Shown: in pieces, positions 50,512 to 59,011 of the stretch | Layout: each line of letters starts with the position of its first letter | How positions within the stretch are numbered: the first letter of the stretch is position 1 | Notes under the pieces: generated by a model | What the model was told of the DNA's origin: nothing | Database searches by the model: none | The model's input: only the letters and a program-made list of their open reading frames with translations | Assembly: GCF_024346975.1 (NCBI RefSeq) | Contig: NZ_AP024886.1 | Location: 682,001 to 746,000 of the forward strand | DNA from: Vibrio neonatus | Lineage (GTDB): Bacteria > Pseudomonadota > Gammaproteobacteria > Enterobacterales > Vibrionaceae | Direction: 5' to 3' | Length of the DNA stretch: 64,000 bases | Position numbers and translations under genes: made by a program

Positions 50512-51500
50512 AGTGCAGATTTTACCGCTTGAGCAAGGTAGTCAGAGAAACAGTGACCGTTATTGCTGAGCATTTTAGGGAACATTGAAATCGGCGTCAT
50601 ACCTGGGAAGGTATTCACCTCGTTCAAATAGATTTCACCATCTTCCGTTAAGAAAAAATCGATTCGAGACAGATCTTTCAACCCCATTTGCACAAAAACT
50701 TTGTGTGAGTATTCTTCAATCTTCTGACGTTGGATATCGGTCAGATCTTTAGCTTCAATTTCAGTGGTTGAATGGCTATCAGAGCTGTATTTCTCTTCAT
50801 AAGAATAGAAAGTACCCGATGGCGCAATCACTTCACCTGGAGCGGTAATGTACAGCTTACCTTGGTATTGATAAGCGGCAACTTCGAGCTCTCTCGGCTT
50901 CACTGCTTTCTCAACCAATACTTGTTCAGAGTAGTTAAAAGCATCAGTCACCGCGCGTTGTAGTTCTGATATTTCCGTTACCTTGTAACAACCAACTGAG
51001 GAACCTTGACGCGCCGCTTTGACAAATAAAGAACCCCAAGTATCAAGGGCTTGCTGAGTCTTTTCGATGCTTTGTGAATTATTTTCCGTTAGGAACAAAT
51101 ATGGCGTATTTTCTACGCCAATAGCGTCATACCAAAGTTTAGAGGTGATTTTATTAAAACTATTGCTACTCGCTTCAGGACCACAACCAAAATAAGGAAT
51201 ACCAGCAAGTTCAAATAGAGATTGAATGTCGCCAGTTTCACCCGGATAACCATGAATACACGGCACGATGTAATCGATATTCGACCTTGCACCGCCAGCC
51301 ACTAAATCCCCAGAATGAATATCTAAGTAGCATTCTTGCTTTTCATTGTTAAGCCATGAATTGTTAACGATTTCTACGCGAATTACGTTGAATTCGCTGG
51401 TGAGTTCTAATTGTTGCTGCACATAATCAGCGGAAACTAAAGACACCTCATGCTCTGAAGAACCACCACCACAAAGCAAAAGAATATTAATGTTCGACAT
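50508..51500 (-). CDS. ddl: D-alanine--D-alanine ligase
   Basis: ATP-grasp ligase of 330 residues that makes D-Ala-D-Ala for peptidoglycan. Words: LLCGGGSSEHEVSLVSADYV, IDYIVPCIHGYPGETGDIQSLFELAGIPYFGCG in part, SVGCYKV, LEVAAYQ, and metal-binding ending SRIDFFLTEDGEIYLNEVNTFPGMT (by its key words IDFFLT and LNEVNTFPGMT). Cytoplasmic. It is convergent with the recombinase-like gene and shares the TTAA stop. A SPOR lipoprotein gene lies 31 bases from its other end, transcribed in the same direction but downstream. Many vibrios carry a second ddl on chromosome I. Confidence 0.95.
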   Translation of the reverse strand: MSNINILLLCGGGSSEHEVSLVSADYVQQQLELTSEFNVIRVEIVNNSWLNNEKQECYLDIHSGDLVAGGARSNIDYIVPCIHGYPGETGDIQSLFELAGIPYFGCGPEASSNSFNKITSKLWYDAIGVENTPYLFLTENNSQSIEKTQQALDTWGSLFVKAARQGSSVGCYKVTEISELQRAVTDAFNYSEQVLVEKAVKPRELEVAAYQYQGKLYITAPGEVIAPSGTFYSYEEKYSSDSHSTTEIEAKDLTDIQRQKIEEYSHKVFVQMGLKDLSRIDFFLTEDGEIYLNEVNTFPGMTPISMFPKMLSNNGHCFSDYLAQAVKSAL

Positions 51501-51530
51501 CTTGATAAACCCAATAGATCTTATACGTAG

Positions 51531-52133
51531 TTATTTTAACAGCAGAAAGTGATCTGTTGCTGCCAATTCTTTGTCAGTAAAATTCTTAACAAACGGTTTT
51601 AGCTTTTGGAAACGCTCAGGTAGAGCCACAACGGCGGCTTTGGCGTGATCATAATCGCCATAATCGCCCATTACCACCGAGTAAACCACTTTGTCATTGA
51701 TACTTTTAGTTTGTAACCAAAGTGTTGACTCTGTTTGCAGCCCCTCGGCGAAGGTTTGCGCTTTTTCTTTATCTGACAACGTTGCCAGTTGGATTGAAAA
51801 GCCTTTACTTGGTGCGTTTAGCGATGCGGTTGCAACAACAGGCGTTACGCTCGAAGCTGTAGACTGCACGCTGTCGTCTTGCGCATTCGTCATCGTTTCG
51901 GCGTTTGCTGTCGTATCATCTGTAGTTACATCGCTTGTGGTCGTATCTTGTGCAATTGGCGTCGCCACAGGTGTCAAATCTTGCTCTTCAATTTGAGGAT
52001 TTTGCGCATCCACCTCAGCTTGAGTTGTTTGATAATTCTCTTGATAACTTTCCGATTGTATATCTGTTTCGTACTCGCTTGAGCTACATGCAGCTAACAA
52101 CAAAGCAAGTGAAACTATCGCCGTCTTTTTCAT
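51531..52133 (-). CDS. SPOR-domain lipoprotein
   Basis: Envelope protein of about 200 residues. Lipobox LAACSSS in MKKTAIVSLALLLAACS. A long acidic Thr/Asp/Ala/Gln-rich linker follows (about residues 25-105). The C-terminal 80 residues form a SPOR-type fold: GFSIQLATLSDKEKAQTFAEGL, TKSINDKVVYSVVMGDYGDYDHAKAAV. SPOR domains bind denuded glycan strands at the division septum. I use ATG 52133, giving the canonical signal peptide; ATGs at 52136 and 52145 are in frame. It reads toward ddl, so the two may be co-transcribed, joining peptidoglycan synthesis with a septal glycan binder. Confidence 0.85.
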   Translation of the reverse strand: MKKTAIVSLALLLAACSSSEYETDIQSESYQENYQTTQAEVDAQNPQIEEQDLTPVATPIAQDTTTSDVTTDDTTANAETMTNAQDDSVQSTASSVTPVVATASLNAPSKGFSIQLATLSDKEKAQTFAEGLQTESTLWLQTKSINDKVVYSVVMGDYGDYDHAKAAVVALPERFQKLKPFVKNFTDKELAATDHFLLLK

Positions 52134-52334
52134 CATAATTCTCATTCACACTCGATTATCAAAATCATGCCCATCATCCTTTGCATAATCAAGGAAAAGC
52201 CTTTGCCTAAGCGCAATTAGACGTGATCAAAAGCTCACTTTTCAGCCTTGATGCTATAAACAGGTTAAATTTGTCACACTGATGATGTAAACAGCTTTAA
52301 AATTAAACAGATACTTCTTTTAGGACACACACCT

Positions 52335-54761
52335 ATGAGCCCTATGGATTCATTGTTTAACCCAAGTGCCATCGCCATTATTGGAGCGTCAAATAGACCC
52401 ATGTCTCCGGGAAAAGTCATGGTAGATAACCTACTTCTTTCTGGTTTTAGTGGCACAGTGTTACCTGTTAACCCTAAGCATACCTCCGTATCTGGCGTAT
52501 TGTGTTATCCCAATATCGACGCCCTACCCCTGACGCCAGAATTGGCAATCATTTGTGTCGACCATCAAGAGTTGCCTTCTTTATTTAAAGATTTAGATGA
52601 CAAAGGGATTCGCGCAGCCATCTTAATTGCCAATTCATTGTTTGATGAGCAGCAACATCAAGCCCTTAAACAGCAAGCTAAATTGCACAACATCCGCATT
52701 GTGGGGCCAAACAGCTTAGGCTTGTGTATGCCTTGGGCTTCTATTAATGCCTCCTTGTCACCGGTTAAGGTACTACCGGGTAAAATCGCGTTTATTTCTC
52801 AATCGGCAGCCATCGCCACAACCGTACTGGATTGGGCGAATGACAAACAAATCGGTTTTTCAGCCTTTGTTTCTATTGGCAGTATGGCCGATGTTGGCAT
52901 CGCTGAAGTCATTGATTATTTGAGTATGCACAGTAAAACTGAGGCTATCTTGCTGTATGTGGAACATATTCAAGATGCAAGACGCTTTATGTCAGCGGCG
53001 CGCGCGGCATCGCGCAACAAGCGAGTTTTAGTGTTAAAGGGAGCGCGTTCTGAGGTAGGCAAAGATCTTTCCATGCTCCATCACGGCGGCAGTAAATCTT
53101 TGAATGTGGTTTATGACTCAGCATTTGATCGCTGTGGATTACTTAGGGTGCATTCTACTCATGAATTGTTCGCGGCGGCTGAAACCCTGACGCATTCTAT
53201 TCCACTGAAAGGTAAACGTTTAGCCATGATCAGCAATGGCTCTGGCCCCGCAGTCATTGCCAGCGACGTACTGCAACACCTTGGAGGAAAGTTAGCTGAG
53301 TTTTCGGATGAGATTCTAGGGAAACTAAAAACAGTGTCGAACGAATGTGCTGTTAACCCAATCGATTTATCAGGGGACTGGCAAAGTAGCAAGTTATTAA
53401 AAGCATTTACACTGCTGTTAGACAGCAAAGACATCGACGCCATCTTGGTGCTCTACAGCCCATCAGCCATCTCAGATCCTCTCAGTACCGCTTCGCAGCT
53501 TCTTGAGATCTACCGCAAACACCCAAACAGAAAACGGATTAATTTATTAACCAACTGGCTCGGTGAAACCTCGGCAAAACCAGCGCGCAGTTTGTTTTCC
53601 AAGCACGGCATTCCTACTTATCGAACGCCAGAAAGCAGCATAATGGCGTTTATGCATTTGGTACGCTATCGTGCCAGCCAAGTTCAATTGATGGAAACAC
53701 CTTTATCAATCGAGCATATTGCGCAAGCCGGAATTAAAGCAAAAAATCTATTGCGGCAACAAACTGAGCCTGAGCTGAGCATCGATAAAATAGCGCAGTT
53801 ACTGGATTGCTACCAAATCCCTACTCTTAGCCATGACAAGGCGAAAGAGACAACAGTGAGCTTACACCTTAACTGCGACCCCACTTTTGGGCCGGTTATT
53901 TTACTGGGTAACGAGCAACATCAACTACAACTTAAAGAGCACCAATTCAATACACAACAATTGAACGACCAACACTGTGTGGCTGGCTTCCCGCCCTTAA
54001 ACGATAAACTCTCTAAGCTGTTGATCAAAAACGCGCTACAACGACGTAAGCTATCACCCATATCAAGCACACAATTTGAGTCTTTAACCCAAATATTAGT
54101 TCGCTTTTCTCAGCTCATCGTTGACCAAGGGTGTATAGAATCGATGCATCTCAATGTCAGCTTTAATCACCTTGGGCATTGCCAAATCACCCCAATCCAC
54201 ACACGTTTAAATAATGCTATCGAGCGTCCTTTGGCAATACTGCCGTATCCCATTGAGCTTGAATCAACCGTCACCTTAAAAGACAACACTCAACTGCTGT
54301 TGCGCCCAATCCGCCCTGAAGATGAACCCTTGCACGCGCAGTTTATTAATAATGTCAGCAAGGAAGATCTTTATAAGCGATTTTTCAGTGACGTCGGCGA
54401 GTTTGATCATCAAGCTCTTGCCAACCTCACTCAAATTGATTACGACCGTGAAATGGCCTTAGTGCTGGTTAAAGATAGGCAAATCTTAGGCGTAGTGCGC
54501 GCGATTACCGATATTAGAATCAATAGCGCTGAGTTTGCGGTACTGATTCGCTCTGATATGAAAGGCAAAGGACTGGGGCGGATTTTGATGCAATCAATCA
54601 TCGATTATTGCAAACATAAAGGTATACAACGTATGGATGGGATGACGATGCCATCGAATAAAGGCATGGTCACGTTGGCACAAAAATTAGGGTTTTCAGC
54701 TAAAGTAGACTTTGAAGAAGGCGTGGTTGAGATGGAACTTAACTTATACCAATCGTACTAA
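52335..54761 (+). CDS. Pat-like protein: acyl-CoA synthetase (NDP-forming) domains plus GNAT acetyltransferase
   Basis: An 808-residue multidomain protein resembling protein lysine acetyltransferase Pat (YfiQ/PatZ). CoA-binding domain first (FNPSAIAIIGASNRPMSPGKVM), then two succinyl-CoA-ligase-like domains (FISQSAAIATTVLDW, RVLVLKGARSEVGKDL, LAMISNGSGPAVIASD). A remnant of the ATP-grasp region lies near 485-620 but is clearly shortened. The GNAT domain fills about 645-805 (LLRPIRPEDEPLHAQFIN, VLIRSDMKGKGLGRILMQSIIDY). The acetyltransferase part looks complete; the ligase part does not. The final four residues YQSY and the stop are encoded by a dispersed repeat. Confidence 0.85.
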   Translation: MSPMDSLFNPSAIAIIGASNRPMSPGKVMVDNLLLSGFSGTVLPVNPKHTSVSGVLCYPNIDALPLTPELAIICVDHQELPSLFKDLDDKGIRAAILIANSLFDEQQHQALKQQAKLHNIRIVGPNSLGLCMPWASINASLSPVKVLPGKIAFISQSAAIATTVLDWANDKQIGFSAFVSIGSMADVGIAEVIDYLSMHSKTEAILLYVEHIQDARRFMSAARAASRNKRVLVLKGARSEVGKDLSMLHHGGSKSLNVVYDSAFDRCGLLRVHSTHELFAAAETLTHSIPLKGKRLAMISNGSGPAVIASDVLQHLGGKLAEFSDEILGKLKTVSNECAVNPIDLSGDWQSSKLLKAFTLLLDSKDIDAILVLYSPSAISDPLSTASQLLEIYRKHPNRKRINLLTNWLGETSAKPARSLFSKHGIPTYRTPESSIMAFMHLVRYRASQVQLMETPLSIEHIAQAGIKAKNLLRQQTEPELSIDKIAQLLDCYQIPTLSHDKAKETTVSLHLNCDPTFGPVILLGNEQHQLQLKEHQFNTQQLNDQHCVAGFPPLNDKLSKLLIKNALQRRKLSPISSTQFESLTQILVRFSQLIVDQGCIESMHLNVSFNHLGHCQITPIHTRLNNAIERPLAILPYPIELESTVTLKDNTQLLLRPIRPEDEPLHAQFINNVSKEDLYKRFFSDVGEFDHQALANLTQIDYDREMALVLVKDRQILGVVRAITDIRINSAEFAVLIRSDMKGKGLGRILMQSIIDYCKHKGIQRMDGMTMPSNKGMVTLAQKLGFSAKVDFEEGVVEMELNLYQSY

Positions 54762-54845
54762 ATAACTGGTCATTCTAGCTTGTTAAAATGCTCGATAACG
54801 ACGTTAGAATTTTTGATTGTAGAATAAAGCGGTTAATTCTGTTCG
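54753..54845. repeat. Dispersed inverted-repeat element, partial copy
   Basis: From TTATACCAATCGTACTAAAT through GTCATTCTAGCTTGTTAAAA, TGCTCGATAACGACG and TTAGAATTTTTGATTGTAG this matches the minus strand of the element at 14801-14967 with few differences over about 75 bases. After GAATAA the match fades and no second terminal repeat is seen, so it is truncated or diverged. It overlaps the end of the Pat-like gene. Confidence 0.8.
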
Positions 54846-54867
54846 GATCAGTTATCCGTCAAACACT

Positions 54868-54892
54868 AAAAAGCCAACTCATTTGAGTTGGC
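54868..54892 (-). terminator. Terminator of the 25-residue peptide gene
   Basis: GCCAACTC (54873-54880) pairs with GAGTTGGC (54885-54892), loop ATTT. On the minus strand the stem is followed by TTTTTAG, the standard terminator arrangement for the small leftward gene; it also lies after the rightward Pat-like gene. Confidence 0.85.
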
Positions 54893-54950
54893 CTGCGTAT
54901 TTTGCAATCAAAAAGACAAACAAAACTGGATTATTGCAAAATAATCGCAG

Positions 54951-55028
54951 TTATTTGCCTGCTTTGATCTCTTTAATCACCATTACCGTTGAAGCAGCAA
55001 TAAATGTGACGATTAGCGCTAGTTCCAT
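54951..55028 (-). CDS. 25-residue hydrophobic peptide (small membrane protein candidate)
   Basis: Reading MELALIVTFIAASTVMVIKE then IKAGK and TAA on the minus strand. Residues 3-18 are hydrophobic, enough for one membrane segment, followed by a basic end (positive-inside topology). A ribosome site GGTGGAAG stands about 7 bases before the ATG. A strong terminator lies 60 bases downstream on the same strand (54873-54892). Together start signal, peptide composition and terminator make a compact transcription unit of about 200 bases. I do not recognise the family. The unit could instead be a noncoding RNA. Confidence 0.55.
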   Translation of the reverse strand: MELALIVTFIAASTVMVIKEIKAGK

Positions 55029-55123
55029 ATTTCTTCCACCCGTTATCAGTACATTACGTTAAAGACACAAACTTCAACACAATTGTAACAACAAGTGACG
55101 GAATGTATAGCTTTTATTCGGAT

Positions 55124-56137
55124 TTATTCAGGGTAACCCTTCGGATTTTCCGATTGCCAGCGCCAAGTATCTTCGGTCATCTGTTGTAAAGTGCGGTTTG
55201 CCTTCCAACCTAACTCGTTTTCAGCCTTGGCAGGATCGGCCCAACACTCTGCAATATCACCCGGTCTGCGCGGTGCAATTTTGTAAGCGATGCTTTTACC
55301 GCTAGCTTGTTCAAAGGCTTTCACCATATCAAGTACACTGGAACCATTGCCTGTACCTAGGTTAAAAATATGCAATCCAGACTTAACGCCAACGCGCTGC
55401 AGTGCGGCAATATGACCGTCTGCTAAATCCATCACGTGAATGTAATCACGTACGCCGGTGCCATCTGGTGTTGGATAATCATCACCAAACACAGATAGAT
55501 ACTCACGACGTCCAACCGCAACTTGCGAGACAAAAGGCATTAAGTTGTTTGGAATGCCTTGTGGATCTTCGCCTAACTGACCACTTGGGTGAGATCCCAC
55601 AGGGTTAAAGTAGCGCAGTAACGTGATGCTCCAATCTGGATTTGCCTGTTGGAAATCCGTTAAGCACTCTTCTACCATAAGTTTACTACGACCATAAGGG
55701 TTGGTCGCACTGGTTGGGAAATCTTCAGTAATTGGCACGGTATGCGGGTCGCCATACACAGTGGCTGATGAGCTAAATACTAAACGATTCACGCCAGCGT
55801 CACGCATTGCATCTACAAGCACCAATGTGCCATTCACATTGTTGTCGTAATACTCTAACGGCTTAGCCACTGATTCGCCGACTGCTTTCAATCCGGCAAA
55901 ATGAATCACAGCATCAATATCGTATTGTTTAAGCGTTTTGACTAATAAGGCTTTATCGCGAATATCGCCTTCAACAAATTCAACCGTCTGCCCTGTTACC
56001 AAGCGAATACGCTGGTTCACACTGGCCTTACTATTGTATAAATTATCAAAAATCACAGGCGTGAAGCCTGCTTCTAAAAGCTGGATGCAGGTATGGCTAC
56101 CGATATAGCCCATACCGCCAGTTACAAGTACTTTCAT
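55124..56137 (-). CDS. galE: UDP-glucose 4-epimerase
   Basis: Short-chain-dehydrogenase-type epimerase of 337 residues interconverting UDP-glucose and UDP-galactose. NAD-binding VTGGMGYIGSHTCIQLL, FDNLYNS, HFAGLKAVGESVAKPLEYYDNN in part, catalytic Ser/Tyr-Lys in FSSSATVYGD and NPYGRSKLMVEE, and GTGVRDYIHVMDLADGH. I choose ATG 56137 (MKVLVTGG); a TTG at 56149 is in frame but less likely. Here it is alone, without galT/galK or a polysaccharide cluster nearby, so it may serve envelope polysaccharide or galactose metabolism. Confidence 0.95.
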   Translation of the reverse strand: MKVLVTGGMGYIGSHTCIQLLEAGFTPVIFDNLYNSKASVNQRIRLVTGQTVEFVEGDIRDKALLVKTLKQYDIDAVIHFAGLKAVGESVAKPLEYYDNNVNGTLVLVDAMRDAGVNRLVFSSSATVYGDPHTVPITEDFPTSATNPYGRSKLMVEECLTDFQQANPDWSITLLRYFNPVGSHPSGQLGEDPQGIPNNLMPFVSQVAVGRREYLSVFGDDYPTPDGTGVRDYIHVMDLADGHIAALQRVGVKSGLHIFNLGTGNGSSVLDMVKAFEQASGKSIAYKIAPRRPGDIAECWADPAKAENELGWKANRTLQQMTEDTWRWQSENPKGYPE

Positions 56138-56376
56138 GAGTTTCGCCAACTGAGTTAATTACCCGCCAGATTACCTTATTTTAGCCCTTTTGAAAATTTG
56201 TCAGGCGTTAAATTCTGGTGAAGATTATCGGTAATTAATCAAAAAACCGTTTTATATCAAATGGATTTATGCAGGCGAATTGCTATTATCGAGTTTGTTT
56301 AATGAAGGGTAACTACATAAAGTTACTTATGCCACGCATTATACTTGCGCTAAGTGCTTTAAAAAGGAGATAAACA

Positions 56377-57108
56377 ATGAAACTCAATTGTGATGTCGGT
56401 GAGAGCTTTGCTTCATGGAGCAAGGGTGATGATCAGCTGATCATGCCCTACCTCGACATGGCCAACATTGCCTGCGGTTTTCACGCCTCCGACCCAGATA
56501 CTATGTCCAAAACAGTCGCTTTAGCAAAAGCGCATAATGTTTCTATTGGCGCACATCCCGGATACGCCGATCTGCAAGGTTTTGGTCGCCGCTCAATAGC
56601 GCACAGCCAACAACAAATTGTGCACCTTACGCTTTATCAAGTTGGTGCTTTGCAGGGGATCTGTCGCCTGCATCGCACGCAGGTTGACTACATCAAACCC
56701 CACGGCGCACTTTATAACGATATGATGCAAGATATTGAGCTATACAGCGCCATGTTACAAGCGGCCAGTATCCTAAATTTACCGTTAATGATATTGGCTA
56801 CCGAACGCAGTGATTATGTGCAATTAGCCAAGCAAGCGAATGTCACTTTGATTCATGAAGGGTTTGCTGACCGACGCTATGGCGCCAACAAACAACTTGC
56901 GCCTCGCTCATTGTCTGGCGCTGTGCTTGAAGACGTTAAGCACGTCGAACACCAAGCAAAGGCAATGCTCAATAAGCAAAGCTTTAAAAGTATCGACCAG
57001 CAAGATATTCGTCTGCACGCCGATTCTTTATGTCTACATGGCGACAATGCCAATGCACTGGTTTTTGCGAAATGCCTGCGCCGCTTAATTGACGATCAGC
57101 AACAATGA
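56377..57108 (+). CDS. pxpA: 5-oxoprolinase subunit A (LamB/YcsF family)
   Basis: First subunit of the ATP-dependent PxpABC 5-oxoprolinase, which opens pyroglutamate to glutamate. 243 residues. Words: LNCDVGESFASW, ANIACGFHASDP, GAHPGYADLQGFGRRS, YIKPHGALYNDM, and HEGFADRRYGANKQLAPRSLSGAVL. Ribosome site AAAAAGGAG before the ATG. Stop overlaps the pxpB start (ATGA). A perfect inverted repeat GTAACT/AGTTAC (56309-56326) lies in its promoter area. The nitrogen-salvage role is established for this family. Confidence 0.94.
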   Translation: MKLNCDVGESFASWSKGDDQLIMPYLDMANIACGFHASDPDTMSKTVALAKAHNVSIGAHPGYADLQGFGRRSIAHSQQQIVHLTLYQVGALQGICRLHRTQVDYIKPHGALYNDMMQDIELYSAMLQAASILNLPLMILATERSDYVQLAKQANVTLIHEGFADRRYGANKQLAPRSLSGAVLEDVKHVEHQAKAMLNKQSFKSIDQQDIRLHADSLCLHGDNANALVFAKCLRRLIDDQQQ

Positions 57109-57842
57109 ATAACTGCAAAGCAACTATCTATTCAAAAACAGATGTGCCCAACCTGGATATGCCCACAATTGCGCGCGTAGGCGAATGTTGTGTCCTAATT
57201 GAATTTGCTAAAGATATTACGCCCAGTCTGCCAGCGGTAATCAATAGCGCAGTGCATCGCATCAAACAAACACTGGTGCCCGCGCCAATTAATTGCGTTC
57301 AGTCCTACACGACTCTATTACTGGAATTTTCACCGCTGAGTTTTGATTGGTCACACATTACAACCCAGCTCACCCGTTTGTTGGCAGAGCATACGACAAC
57401 GGATAACTGCACTGCGCACCCCATTATTGAAATCCCTGTTTATTACGGCAAATCGGTGGCATTGGACGCCGAGCGCTATCAACGCCTGACAGGGCTTTCA
57501 CTATCGGAAATCCAAACGCTACACAGCAGTGTTACCTACCAAGTGTACGCTCTTGGCTTTTCGCCAGGATTTGCCTTTATGGCCGATGTGCCTAAAGCTT
57601 TGCAACTTCCACGTTTAGATTCGCCGCGAGCCGTGGTGCCACAAGGCAGCGTCGCAATTGCAGGGCCACAAACGGCAGTTTATCCGCAAGCAAGCCCCGG
57701 AGGATGGAATGTGATTGGCAGAACGCCAATCGAACTGTATACACCCAATAAATCGTCGATGTCCTTGTTATCGGCCGGCGACAATGTTTGCTTTGTACCC
57801 ATCTGCGCAGCTGAGTTTAAGTTACTCGGAGGCACGCTCTAA
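57105..57842 (+). CDS. pxpB: 5-oxoprolinase subunit B (KipI family)
   Basis: Second PxpABC subunit, 245 residues, of the KipI/AHS1 family. Words: TIARVGECCVLIEFAKDI, PIIEIPVYYGKSVALDAERYQ in part, YQVYALGFSPGFAFMADVPKAL, PRLDSPRAVVPQGSVAIAG and PGGWNVIGRTPIELY. The ATG overlaps the pxpA stop by four bases. An N-terminal stretch of about 15 residues before TIARVGE is longer than needed, so a later start (ATG at MPTIARV) is possible but the overlap favours 57105. Followed 13 bases later by pxpC. Confidence 0.92.
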   Translation: MNNCKATIYSKTDVPNLDMPTIARVGECCVLIEFAKDITPSLPAVINSAVHRIKQTLVPAPINCVQSYTTLLLEFSPLSFDWSHITTQLTRLLAEHTTTDNCTAHPIIEIPVYYGKSVALDAERYQRLTGLSLSEIQTLHSSVTYQVYALGFSPGFAFMADVPKALQLPRLDSPRAVVPQGSVAIAGPQTAVYPQASPGGWNVIGRTPIELYTPNKSSMSLLSAGDNVCFVPICAAEFKLLGGTL

Positions 57843-57855
57843 ATTGCACAAGGTA

Positions 57856-58791
57856 ATGACAATTTTAAAAGCCAGCCCACAAACGGGCATTCAAGATGGC
57901 GGCCGCTTTGGTTTTGCCCATTTAGGCATCACCCAAGGTGGCGTCGCCGACGAATACTCCTATCACTGGGCAAACAAGCTGTTAGGCAATCCATTTTCGA
58001 GCGCAGTCATTGAAGTGACACTAGGCGGTTTTGAAGCCGTGATACATCAAGACACTTGCATTGCGATTACCGGAGCCACCAGCCCAGTACTGTTAGATGG
58101 CGCGGTTGCCCCAACTTGGCAATGCATTAAGGTCAAAAAAGGCCAACATATTTCCATTCCCTTACCTCGCAATGGGTTACGCTACTATATTGCCCTGCCC
58201 GGCGGTATAGACGCTCCATTGCACCACCGCAGTCTCTCTACTGTACACAAAGAAGGATTAGGTGGCTTACAGAGCAATGGCGAACACTTAGTTAAAGGCG
58301 ACTTAATTTACGCTCGCTTACCATACGCAAACAACGCTAAACAAGTAGCAGTGGCTGCGAGGTACATTCCAAAATTCAAACCTTCACACAGCACTAATCT
58401 AAATGTCATATTAGGGTCTCAGTATCGTACTTTTAGTCAGCAAGCATTAGATGAGTTATTTCATTCTCACTATTGCGTTGGCAAACAGAGCAACAAAATG
58501 GGATATCAAATGTCAGGAAACGCGATCGACTCGCCAAAGCAACATTTGATTTCAGAGGCCATCTCTTTAGGCGCGATTCAAATTCCGCCCAACGGGCAAC
58601 CCATAATTATGCTTTGTGAAAGACAGACCATTGGTGGCTATCCGAAAGTAGGAAATGTCGCACGAATGGATCTAGGGAAACTGGCACAGCTTAAGCCGGG
58701 AGACAAAGTTAACTTTGTTAAAAGTGATGTGGATAAATGTATGCGTGAATACACACAATGGTTAAGGTTTTTCCAAAATACAACCTCGTGA
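57856..58791 (+). CDS. pxpC: 5-oxoprolinase subunit C (KipA/AHS2 family)
   Basis: Third PxpABC subunit, 311 residues from ATG 57856 (AAGG just upstream). Words: ASPQTGIQDGGRFGFAHLGITQGG, YHWANKLLGNPFSSAVIEVTLGG in part, ATSPVLLDG, YYIALPGGIDAP, GSQYRTFSQQAL, RMDLGKLAQLKPGDKV and the QPIIMLCERQTIGGYPKVG stretch. This is the KipA/AHS2 family. The frame extends upstream into pxpB, but the text there is not family-like, so I start at 57856. Last gene of the pxp operon; 340 bases with DnaA-box-like words and a hairpin follow. Confidence 0.93.
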   Translation: MTILKASPQTGIQDGGRFGFAHLGITQGGVADEYSYHWANKLLGNPFSSAVIEVTLGGFEAVIHQDTCIAITGATSPVLLDGAVAPTWQCIKVKKGQHISIPLPRNGLRYYIALPGGIDAPLHHRSLSTVHKEGLGGLQSNGEHLVKGDLIYARLPYANNAKQVAVAARYIPKFKPSHSTNLNVILGSQYRTFSQQALDELFHSHYCVGKQSNKMGYQMSGNAIDSPKQHLISEAISLGAIQIPPNGQPIIMLCERQTIGGYPKVGNVARMDLGKLAQLKPGDKVNFVKSDVDKCMREYTQWLRFFQNTTS

Positions 58792-58940
58792 TAACAGGTA
58801 AAATAATCAAAAAAATTCTTGACCTGTTTCGAAAGAATTCACGTTGCATTGATATTGTGAATAACGAAGTTTCGCAATCCCCGAATAGCTATAGCCTAAG
58901 ACCAGATCGCTGTAATTCTGCCAAAAACTTATCCAAGTAG

Positions 58941-58963
58941 TTATCCACAATTCGTGTGGATAA
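58941..58963. promoter_or_regulatory. Inverted pair of DnaA boxes
   Basis: TTATCCACA (58941-58949) and TGTGGATAA (58955-58963) both match the DnaA-box consensus TTATNCACA exactly, in inverted orientation, 5 bases apart; TTATCCAAG at 58929-58937 is a near match. The pair can also fold as a 10-bp hairpin (58940-58964). It lies between convergent genes. Confidence 0.55.
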
Positions 58964-59011
58964 CCGAATCCATCGAAAGCCGGTTACTAATAAACATTGC
59001 GTGGATTATAA

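Noticed and set aside
57715..57855. Longer start for pxpC inside pxpB
   Set aside because: The extra residues are a shadow of pxpB in another frame; family similarity starts at MTILKAS (57856).
58940..58964. Replication origin at the DnaA-box pair
   Set aside because: No AT-rich unwinding region with an iteron array, no rctB, dnaA or parAB nearby; only the box pair itself is supported.
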